From contig REBA01000024.1 of NCBI GenBank assembly GCA_004294225.1, forward strand, positions 1-45,403: a DNA stretch of 45,403 nucleotides. The letters run 5' to 3'. The notes under the pieces are model-generated. The model saw only the letters and a program-made list of their open reading frames with translations. It made no database searches and was not told the DNA's origin. Origin of the DNA: Cytophagales bacterium. GTDB lineage: Bacteria; Bacteroidota; Bacteroidia; Cytophagales; Cytophagaceae. The position numbers and the translations under genes are program-made. The stretch's first letter is position 1, and the number at the start of each line of letters is the position of its first letter. Positions 39,648-45,403 of this stretch are shown in pieces.

Positions 39648-39830
39648 ATGGCATTTGGATTTCTCTTTGTATTATACTATTTTCTAAAGAAACCATCTAT
39701 AAAAAGCATTATGAACTTTGGAATTTCGATAGTAGGTAATTTTATCTATAATATTTTATTTAGAAACCTATCTTCTGAAGATAAGTATTTTTTGGAAAGT
39801 ATAATTAGAGAATCAAATGATAAAAGATAA
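39648..39830 (+). CDS. Possible 60-residue membrane peptide
   Basis: This short frame has two hydrophobic stretches (AFGFLFVLYYFL and a weaker one at 22-38) and a charged C-terminus. It starts 180 bases after the IS remnant and ends 38 bases before the SRPBCC-like gene. No family is recognised and no ribosome-binding site is visible. It may be a real small protein or chance. Confidence 0.3.
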   Translation: MAFGFLFVLYYFLKKPSIKSIMNFGISIVGNFIYNILFRNLSSEDKYFLESIIRESNDKR

Positions 39831-39868
39831 TGGCAAACATCTAAAAGCAAATATAATCCACTATTTAA

Positions 39869-40294
39869 ATGAAACTTACTTTTAGAATTAAGAAAAATGC
39901 TGATCTTGTTTTTGACTATTTGACAGATATGCAAAAATATGTAATGGTACATCCATTAATTTTTAAAATAGACAATATAGCCAATGAACTATATTTGGTT
40001 CACGAGACAATAAAACTGGGGTTTATTCCATTTTCATTTACTTATCCAGTTACCATTGAAAAAGATATTGCTAACAAAGTGGTTATTATGCGGGCAACAG
40101 TTTTTAAGTTGACTAAAATTGAAATAAGATTCGTAGTAAAACCAGACAAGGATTTTACTATAATTGACGAAGAAATCAAGTTCAAATCGCTCTTACCAGT
40201 GAAATTCATTATGCAAAATATTTTTAAAAAGCAGCACAATCAACTTTTTTTAAATATTGCCAATCTAGCCCCAAACTCAAATCACCTCCTGTAA
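39869..40294 (+). CDS. SRPBCC-fold protein (polyketide cyclase/START-like)
   Basis: This 141-residue protein resembles the SRPBCC ligand-binding fold: an N-terminal strand and helix (LTFRIKKNADLVFDYLTDMQKYVMVHP), then alternating strands, and a long C-terminal helix (IMQNIFKKQHNQLF). Proteins of this fold bind hydrophobic ligands or act as cyclases. No catalytic residue can be assigned. It lies just upstream of the B12 riboswitch and is not clearly part of that operon. Confidence 0.6.
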   Translation: MKLTFRIKKNADLVFDYLTDMQKYVMVHPLIFKIDNIANELYLVHETIKLGFIPFSFTYPVTIEKDIANKVVIMRATVFKLTKIEIRFVVKPDKDFTIIDEEIKFKSLLPVKFIMQNIFKKQHNQLFLNIANLAPNSNHLL

Positions 40295-40348
40295 GAAAAG
40301 CTACAGAAGATTTGTAAATATTTTTAGTAAACAAATGAATCTAAAACT

Positions 40349-40356
40349 TATCTTTG
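40349..40356 (+). promoter_or_regulatory. -7 promoter box of the cobalamin operon
   Basis: TATCTTTG matches TAnnTTTG and lies just before the riboswitch, which fits a transcript starting near 40362. No clear -33 TTG is seen. Confidence 0.65.
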
Positions 40357-40365
40357 CAATAGTTC

Positions 40366-40525
40366 TTTGAGCAAAATTAATTCTGCAGACAAATTAATAT
40401 CGTCTAATATGGAACCAAGTAAATTCTTGGGCTGTCGTGCAACTGTGATTTCTTTAATTTAAAAAGAATAAGCCAGATACATAGGAGTTAGTTATGTGAA
40501 GCATCACGAGAAGTGCTTTGACCAA
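40366..40525 (+). ncRNA. Cobalamin (B12) riboswitch
   Basis: The leader of the cobalamin genes contains conserved riboswitch pieces in order: GGAACCAAGTAAATTCTTGGG-type region (40411-40431), CTGTCGTGCAACTGTGA (40432-40448) and AAGCCAGATAC (40470-40480, the B12 box). Downstream stems (near 40481-40498 and AAGCA with TGCTT at 40499-40518) could form the expression platform over the start of the DUF6580 gene. Exact ends are approximate. It predicts that adenosyl- or another cobalamin represses the genes that follow. Confidence 0.8.
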
Positions 40526-40596
40526 TACATCTTATCTTAAATATCTTAGGGATAACTGTTTTACGTCATTTCGCTTTTCAATAAAATTGAAAAATT

Positions 40597-41178
40597 ATGA
40601 CAGTACAAAAAATTAATCTCCGCCTATCAGTGCTTACAGCACTAATTTTACTTTGTGCTTTTAGCCGAATCATTCCTCATATGCCCAACTTCTCTCCACT
40701 TGGGGCGATAGGACTTTTTGGGGCTGCACATTTTACAAAAAAATGGCAAGCATTCATCATCCCAATTTCAGCGACTTGGATTAGCGATTTATTTATCAAT
40801 AATGTAATCTATGGTCAGTATTATTCAGAATTTACTTGGTTTTATCAAGGGTTTTATTGGCAATATGGAAGCTATCTAATCATTACTCTTGTAGGAATTT
40901 TAATTCTACATAAAATAAATGTTGGACGAGTAATAGCTGGGGCATTAGCTGCTACCGCTATATTCTTTTTAGTTTCAAATTTTGGTTTTTGGATTGGCAG
41001 TTCAACTTACCCCCAGAACTTTGGCGGTTTAATGACTTGCTATGCTGCTGGTATTCCATTCTTGAATGGTACATTGTTAGGCGATTTATTTTATTCAGGC
41101 GTACTCTTTGGAATGTTTGCTTTGGCACAATACAAATTCCCTTTCTTAAGAATAGCCAATGTTGAAACACGAAACTAA
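40597..41178 (+). CDS. DUF6580 membrane protein, putative B12-related transporter
   Basis: This 193-residue integral membrane protein has about six hydrophobic helices. It matches the DUF6580 family of putative transport proteins, which resemble ECF-type substrate-binding subunits. The motif FSPLGAIGLFGAAHF near residue 31 is a family landmark. It is the first gene after the B12 riboswitch, and this suggests uptake of cobalamin or a precursor. Substrate and energising partner are inference; no ECF ATPase or TonB receptor lies here. The next gene overlaps its end by 20 bases. Confidence 0.8.
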   Translation: MTVQKINLRLSVLTALILLCAFSRIIPHMPNFSPLGAIGLFGAAHFTKKWQAFIIPISATWISDLFINNVIYGQYYSEFTWFYQGFYWQYGSYLIITLVGILILHKINVGRVIAGALAATAIFFLVSNFGFWIGSSTYPQNFGGLMTCYAAGIPFLNGTLLGDLFYSGVLFGMFALAQYKFPFLRIANVETRN

Positions 41179-41512
41179 AACATGTCCGAGATGCAATACC
41201 GCTTTTGAATGCAAAGTTGGCGATATTACAAATTGCCAATGTAATATTGAGATAAGCAATAACACTAAAGAATTTTTAGCAAAAACGAATTATGATTGTT
41301 TATGTGTGAATTGCCTACAGCACCTTAATCATTTAGTAAATGTATCTACAAAATACAATTTTCCTACTCAGAAAGAATTCTTAATAGAAGGACTTCATTA
41401 TTACAAAGAAGATTCGAATTGGGTATTTACCGAATTGTATCATTTACTTCGAGGATACTGTTGCAAAAGCGGGTGTAGACATTGTGTTTATGGGTATAAA
41501 AACCAAGCATAA
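41159..41512 (+). CDS. Cysteine-rich CWC and DUF5522 fusion protein
   Basis: This 117-residue protein joins two small domains. Residues about 6-60 form the CWC-type cysteine cluster (CPRCNTAFEC, then NCQC, then CLCVNC). Residues about 75-117 match DUF5522 (LIEGLHYYKED, then LRGYCCKSGCRHCVYGY). The cysteines suggest metal binding. The role is unknown. Its start overlaps the DUF6580 gene by 20 bases, so it is translationally coupled and part of the riboswitch-controlled transcript. Confidence 0.8.
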   Translation: MLKHETKTCPRCNTAFECKVGDITNCQCNIEISNNTKEFLAKTNYDCLCVNCLQHLNHLVNVSTKYNFPTQKEFLIEGLHYYKEDSNWVFTELYHLLRGYCCKSGCRHCVYGYKNQA

Positions 41513-41609
41513 AATTAAAATTACTCCCGAACAGAAGCAAACTAGTGCTATTGCCCTAAGCTGTCACAATTTTTCAACAAAGATTTATTAGGTTCCTATC
41601 AATTGCTCA

Positions 41610-42623
41610 ATGACGATACAAGAACAATTACAACACAAAATAAATTATAAAACAAAGCCAATAGGTGCATTAGGCTTACTTGAAATATTGGCCTTGCAGA
41701 TTGGCAGTATTCAAGATTCTATTTCTCCTGTTTTACAGAACCCTACTATTGTTGTATTTGCAGGCGACCACGGAATTGCAAAGGAAGGTGTAAGTGCATA
41801 TCCACAAGAGGTTACTTTTCAAATGGTAATCAACTTTTTACATGGTGGTGCAGCGATCAATGTTTTTTGTAAACAAAACAACATTCACTTAAAGGTGGTG
41901 GATTCAGGAGTTAATTTTGAATTTGAACTAAACGAACACTTAATCAATGCAAAAATAGATTTCGGAACAAATAGTTTTCTTAAAGCTAAAGCAATGACAG
42001 AAAATCAGTTGCAAAAGTGCTTTGAGAAAGGTAGCGAGATTGTAAGTGAAATTAAAGATAGTAACTGTAACATTATTGGCTTTGGAGAAATGGGTATTGG
42101 TAATACTTCTTCTGCGGCTTTGCTTATGAGTAGCTTATGCAATTTCCCTATTGAACACTGTGTGGGGCGTGGCACAGGTTTAGACGATAGTCAGTTTCAA
42201 AATAAAATTAGCCTTTTAAAACAAGCACAAGCATTTCATGGAGAAATAATAGACCCTAAAGAAGTAATGCAGACTTTTGGTGGTTTTGAGATAGCACAAA
42301 TGTGCGGTGCTATGCTTGCTGCTTATGAAAATAATATGATAATATTGGTAGATGGATTTATAGCATCTAGTGCTTTTCTAGTAGCCTATAAAATCAATGC
42401 TTCAATCATTCACAACACCATATTTTCTCACTTAAGCGATGAATTTGGGCATCAAAATTTATTGAATTATTTAGGTGCCGAACCCATATTAAAACTAAAT
42501 ATGAGACTAGGTGAAGGCACTGGCTGTGCAATAGCATATCCAATTATTGAAAGTGCAGTAGCATTCCTAAACAATATGGCAAGTTTTGAAAGTGCAGGAG
42601 TATTGAATAAAGACAGAAAATGA
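41610..42623 (+). CDS. cobT: Nicotinate-nucleotide--dimethylbenzimidazole phosphoribosyltransferase
   Basis: CobT makes alpha-ribazole phosphate from nicotinate mononucleotide and the lower-ligand base, a step in building the cobalamin nucleotide loop. The 337-residue length is normal. Landmarks are KPIGALGLLEILA, VFAGDHGIAKEGVSAYPQEVT (given as FAGDHGIAKEGVSAYP), GFGEMGIGNTSSAA, and catalytic E302 in RLGEGTGCA. It begins 97 bases after the CWC gene and its stop overlaps the cobS ATG by 4 bases. Confidence 0.96.
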   Translation: MTIQEQLQHKINYKTKPIGALGLLEILALQIGSIQDSISPVLQNPTIVVFAGDHGIAKEGVSAYPQEVTFQMVINFLHGGAAINVFCKQNNIHLKVVDSGVNFEFELNEHLINAKIDFGTNSFLKAKAMTENQLQKCFEKGSEIVSEIKDSNCNIIGFGEMGIGNTSSAALLMSSLCNFPIEHCVGRGTGLDDSQFQNKISLLKQAQAFHGEIIDPKEVMQTFGGFEIAQMCGAMLAAYENNMIILVDGFIASSAFLVAYKINASIIHNTIFSHLSDEFGHQNLLNYLGAEPILKLNMRLGEGTGCAIAYPIIESAVAFLNNMASFESAGVLNKDRK

Positions 42624-43408
42624 AAGAAGAAATAAAAATATTTTTCACTGCATTAATGTTCTATACAAGAATTCCTTGTCCGAAAGATATAGACCATTCG
42701 CCTGAATATATCAACAAGGCAACAAGATATTTTCCATTGATTGGTTGGATAGTTGGCACTATTTCGTTCCTTATCTTTTGGCTGAGTTCATTCTTATTTG
42801 ATATAAACATCTCGGTAATATTTTCGTTTATTGCAGGGGTTTTAGTTACGGGAGCGTTTCACGAAGACGGCTTAGCAGATGTGTTCGATGGCTTTGGAGG
42901 CGGGTGGACAAAAACCAAAATCTTAGATATAATGAAAGATAGCCGTGTAGGTGCTTACGGTGTTATAGCTTTGATTTTTTTATTTTCTCTCAAATTTTTT
43001 GCATTAAATAATTTACTTTCAAATATTCACGCTATAAATTATTTTTTAATTGCTTTGATATTTATTTCCTATCATTCTTTATCAAGATTAACAGCCATCA
43101 ATATCGTATTTACTTCTCAGTATTCGAGAGCAGATGAAATGAGCAAGGCAAAGCCAATAGCAAATGCACATAGCTATAAAGAGATTTTTGGGGCGTATTT
43201 TTTTGGACTAATTCCTTTAGCACTATTGTGTGTATTGCAATGGAAATTTTGCTTTGTAATTATTCCTTTAACACTATTATACTGGTATTCAAAACGCTAT
43301 TTTAATAAATGGATTGATGGATATACAGGCGATTGCTTGGGGGCTGTGGAGCAGATAGCCGAATGTGTTTGCCTTTTAACTTTTTTAGCTTTATGGAAGT
43401 TTATATAA
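42620..43408 (+). CDS. cobS: Adenosylcobinamide-GDP ribazoletransferase (cobalamin synthase)
   Basis: CobS is an inner-membrane enzyme that joins adenosylcobinamide-GDP with alpha-ribazole (phosphate) to make adenosylcobalamin (phosphate). The 262-residue length is normal, with several membrane helices. The active-site region GAFHEDGLADVFDGFGGG is intact, as are MKDSRVGAYG and GDCLGAVEQ near the C-terminus. The start overlaps cobT (ATGA) and the end overlaps cobC by 16 bases. Confidence 0.95.
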   Translation: MKEEIKIFFTALMFYTRIPCPKDIDHSPEYINKATRYFPLIGWIVGTISFLIFWLSSFLFDINISVIFSFIAGVLVTGAFHEDGLADVFDGFGGGWTKTKILDIMKDSRVGAYGVIALIFLFSLKFFALNNLLSNIHAINYFLIALIFISYHSLSRLTAINIVFTSQYSRADEMSKAKPIANAHSYKEIFGAYFFGLIPLALLCVLQWKFCFVIIPLTLLYWYSKRYFNKWIDGYTGDCLGAVEQIAECVCLLTFLALWKFI

Positions 43409-43956
43409 TTCGTCATACCCCAGTAGCAACTGGAAAAGAAGTGTGTTATGGACAAAGCAATGTTCCTTTAGCAGACACATTTTTAAGGGATTTGGAACAA
43501 TTAAAATCTCAGCTTCCCAAAGATTTCGACACTGTTTTTTGCAGTCCTTTGAAACGTTGTACAGATTTAGTAGAAGCACTGGGATATAACACTATCCAGT
43601 ATGAAAATGCCTTAATGGAAATAAATTTTGGTGATTGGGAAAACAGAACATGGAACGATATTAATCAAAACCAGTTGAATAATTGGATGGAAGATTTTGT
43701 AAATGTAAGACCACCCAAGGGAGAGCGTTTAATAGATTTGTTTGACAGGGTGCGATTATTTTTAGACAATTTAAGGCTTCAAAATCATCATCGAGTTTTA
43801 CTTGTAACCCACGCAGGTGTTATCCGCTGTATATGGGCATATTTGCTTCACATCCCTTTGCAAAACATTTTTAAAATTCCTGTTGATTATGGTCGATTTA
43901 TAGTGGTGAATTTGTCTTCAGAGCATAAATTAGATAGCATAAAAAAATTATACTAG
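43393..43956 (+). CDS. cobC: Alpha-ribazole phosphatase-like histidine phosphatase
   Basis: This 187-residue histidine phosphatase probably removes phosphate from alpha-ribazole phosphate or from adenosylcobalamin phosphate. The catalytic motif is IIRHTP with H8, and THAGVIRC supplies the second histidine. FGDWENRTW is typical of the family. The frame is open further upstream to 43333 inside cobS, but the ATG at 43393 gives the normal N-terminus. It overlaps cobS by 16 bases and is the last gene of the cluster. No cobU is encoded nearby. Confidence 0.85.
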   Translation: MEVYIIRHTPVATGKEVCYGQSNVPLADTFLRDLEQLKSQLPKDFDTVFCSPLKRCTDLVEALGYNTIQYENALMEINFGDWENRTWNDINQNQLNNWMEDFVNVRPPKGERLIDLFDRVRLFLDNLRLQNHHRVLLVTHAGVIRCIWAYLLHIPLQNIFKIPVDYGRFIVVNLSSEHKLDSIKKLY

Positions 43957-44256
43957 TGATATCCTTCTAGCAGCGACGGACGTCCCGCTGTCGCCGACGT
44001 CGGTCAGTGCCTCTTTATTATCAAGGCGTCCGCCCGATGTTCACGATAATATATGATGTTTACTAAGAAAGATTTTGTTCTAAAATTTGTATTTGCTGCT
44101 CACCTTTAGCTGAAAACAAATGTCAAGATATTGATTTTGCAATTTAATTCAAACAACGGACAGACGTCCTTTATATATCAGCACCGACGGATGTCGGCGC
44201 TAGCAGAGGATGCTTGCACTAGAACTTTTTTTTCACAACCTAGGGACTAGTGGTAA
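43957..44256. repeat. GC-rich hairpin repeat patch
   Basis: This 300-base non-coding stretch contains G+C-rich modules foreign to the surrounding A+T-rich DNA. Module 1 (43971-43990) has arms CAGCG and CGCTG around GGACGTCC, followed by the palindrome CCGACGTCGG (43994-44003). Module 2 (44180-44201) has arms AGCACCGAC and GTCGGCGCT around GGAT. Related pieces are GGCGTCCGCC near 44025 and ACGGACAGACGTCC near 44156. They look like diverged copies of one REP-like hairpin element. The sequence between them is A+T-rich with no coding frame. Confidence 0.6.
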
Positions 44257-44853
44257 TCATGCATTGTCTAAATCTTTCTTAATCAAACGTGCAACATTGA
44301 TTGGAGCAACAAAAGAATCTATCATAAAAAAACCAAATATTAAAGTTAATAATGAAAATCCAGCAAGTGAAAAGTATCTTAACAAATCATAATCATTATC
44401 ACTATTTATCGTGTATAGAAACAAAGCTAAGCCAAGTGCAATAAATATAATCGAAAGCACAAAATTTAAAATTGCTATAACTTTATAAAATCGAGGAATC
44501 CTAACATTCAATTTTTTACCTGAGTATTCAAAAAATCTATTTGAGATTCTAATTTGAGAATTCGAATATTTGTCTAATAATCCACTTTCTAAAATTGCAA
44601 TATACTTCTTAAATGGAATATCAATTCCTCTTAAATCCCTAATCACAAGATTCTTATATTCATCAATCAAAATATCTTTAAACTCACTATCTATTTTGAG
44701 AGCATCAGTTTCCTTTAAAATATTCACTAAATTTTCTCTTTCCTTATTTTTATAACTTTGTGTAAAGCTGGTTTTCATTAATGCATACAAAGCACCGAAA
44801 ATTGCGGTAAATATTGGAGTCGAAATTTCAATTATTTTAATCAAGTTCTTCAT
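44257..44853 (-). CDS. Membrane protein of unknown function
   Basis: This 198-residue protein has one N-terminal hydrophobic segment (residues about 7-26), a soluble middle with several charged helices, and two membrane helices near residues 125-180. The C-terminus is basic (LIKKDLDNA). No family is recognised. It lies between the hairpin repeats and an IS remnant, with the IS-like sequence ending a few bases before its start. It may be an acquired gene. Confidence 0.55.
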   Translation of the reverse strand: MKNLIKIIEISTPIFTAIFGALYALMKTSFTQSYKNKERENLVNILKETDALKIDSEFKDILIDEYKNLVIRDLRGIDIPFKKYIAILESGLLDKYSNSQIRISNRFFEYSGKKLNVRIPRFYKVIAILNFVLSIIFIALGLALFLYTINSDNDYDLLRYFSLAGFSLLTLIFGFFMIDSFVAPINVARLIKKDLDNA

Positions 44854-44857
44854 AATT

Positions 44858-44965
44858 CATTTTAAGCAGTATAAATGTCAAATCTTTTAATCGTATATTT
44901 TATTAAACATCTTTAATAATCCTAGGAACTATTTTCTAAGTTTTAGTGCTTTAAATTCCTAACAA
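44858..44965 (-). mobile_element. Short IS1380-like remnant, opposite orientation
   Basis: The minus strand at 44916-44944 matches the plus strand at 39437-39465 at 28 of 29 positions (AAAACTTAGAAAAT, one change, then GTTCCTAGGATTAT). This is the end of the transposase reading frame of the left remnant. A second, looser match (ATTTATACTGCTTAA near 44865-44880) follows in the same order. The frame is broken by a stop. Limits are approximate. The two remnants face each other across about 5.4 kb. Confidence 0.5.
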
Positions 44966-45022
44966 TCAATATTCAAACACACATTCCTTCTTATAACAAG
45001 CACAAAAAAAGAATTGATTCAT

Positions 45023-45403
45023 CTACTTATCATCACTCATAGAAGGTGGCAAGTCTTTTGAACCCCAACTAGTAGGTTTGCTGCCCATCTCAAATTCGAA
45101 CACTCCTCCGTTGAGTATTTCTTTGTGCGTAAACCAATTTTTAGTATAAGGTTTGCCATTTAGCGTGGCAGATTGAATATAAATATTTTTGTCAGTTAGT
45201 TTTTTGGCTACAATGGTAAATTGTTTTCCATTTTCTAAGTTGATTGTTGTTTTCTCAAATGTTGGTTTCGAGATTAAATAGACATCTTGCCCTGCATTAG
45301 GGAAAAATCCCATTGCATGAAATGCATACCACGAGGCCATAGACCCTGAATCATCATTTCCAGGCACTCCTTTTCTAGAGGTATTGTAATTTTGTTTTAT
45401 TAT
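45023..45403 (-). CDS. GH92 alpha-mannosidase, C-terminal part (cut by window end)
   Basis: Only the last 126 residues are present; the gene continues past the right edge of the window. The segment GVPGNDDSGSMASWYAFHAMGFFP is the signature of glycoside hydrolase family 92 (calcium-dependent exo-alpha-mannosidases), given here as GNDDSGSMASWYAF. The C-terminal beta-domain has FTIVAKKLTDKNIYIQSATLNGKPY-type strands. The usual GH92 protein is about 750 residues and exported. It ends with a normal stop, just beyond the IS remnant. Confidence 0.92.
   Translation of the reverse strand: MIKQNYNTSRKGVPGNDDSGSMASWYAFHAMGFFPNAGQDVYLISKPTFEKTTINLENGKQFTIVAKKLTDKNIYIQSATLNGKPYTKNWFTHKEILNGGVFEFEMGSKPTSWGSKDLPPSMSDDK

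Noticed and set aside
41513..41609. Second riboswitch or promoter before cobT
   Set aside because: The 97-base gap lacks the B12 box and the conserved CAACTGTG-type core, and I found no TAnnTTTG box.

Overview
The window looks like part of a Bacteroidota chromosome. The evidence is low G+C coding sequence with very AT-rich intergenic DNA, several TAnnTTTG-type -7 promoter boxes, a secreted enzyme ending in a type IX secretion (T9SS) sorting domain, a 7TMR-DISM sensor kinase, and conserved families typical of this phylum (MbnP-like lipoprotein, TMEM220, DUF6929, DUF6580, CWC/DUF5522). The sequence does not fix the class; a Cytophagia- or Sphingobacteriia-like organism is a reasonable guess. 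Most genes are core chromosomal genes. The right-hand 6 kb is more accessory in character.

Layout, left to right. 0.1-6.2 kb (minus): gltB-gltD, NADPH glutamate synthase, ending in a strong hairpin terminator. 6.2-6.66 kb: AT-rich divergent spacer. 6.66-9.5 kb (plus): exported TPR-CHAT protease-like protein. 9.5-11.76 kb (minus): three-gene set that looks like envelope copper handling (CNGKC-motif small protein, Met/His-rich outer-membrane protein, MbnP-like lipoprotein), just downstream of dnaN. 13.3-13.4 kb: initiator tRNA with its own promoter and terminator. 13.46-19.75 kb (plus): era, der, an AlkD-like protein, a secreted protein, a lone receiver domain, yicC and a MoeB/ThiF-rhodanese fusion. 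This run meets a 7TMR-DISM histidine kinase stop-to-stop. Then purQ (minus), lipA, maeB and a small secreted protein (plus), TMEM220, and a DUF6929-PhoX pair (minus). 29.6-33.8 kb (plus): DksA/TraR-like protein, scpB, an rluB-type pseudouridine synthase with a long basic tail, and an APC permease. 34.3-39.1 kb: 1605-residue T9SS-exported multidomain glycoside hydrolase with a clear promoter and terminator.

From 39.2 kb the character changes. A decayed IS1380-type transposase tail (39.20-39.47 kb) and a second short remnant in opposite orientation (about 44.86-44.96 kb) flank a segment. It holds an SRPBCC-like protein, a cobalamin riboswitch followed by a salvage cluster (DUF6580 membrane protein, CWC/DUF5522 protein, cobT, cobS, cobC), a GC-rich patch of hairpin repeats, and an unknown membrane protein. 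The window ends inside a GH92 alpha-mannosidase gene.

Functional links visible here are nitrogen assimilation (gltBD), ribosome assembly and translation (era, der, rluB, initiator tRNA), nucleotide-loop synthesis for cobalamin under B12 control, and extracellular glycan degradation (T9SS hydrolase and GH92). The least described items are the copper-type trio, the GC-rich hairpin repeats between IS remnants, and the domain composition of the large hydrolase.
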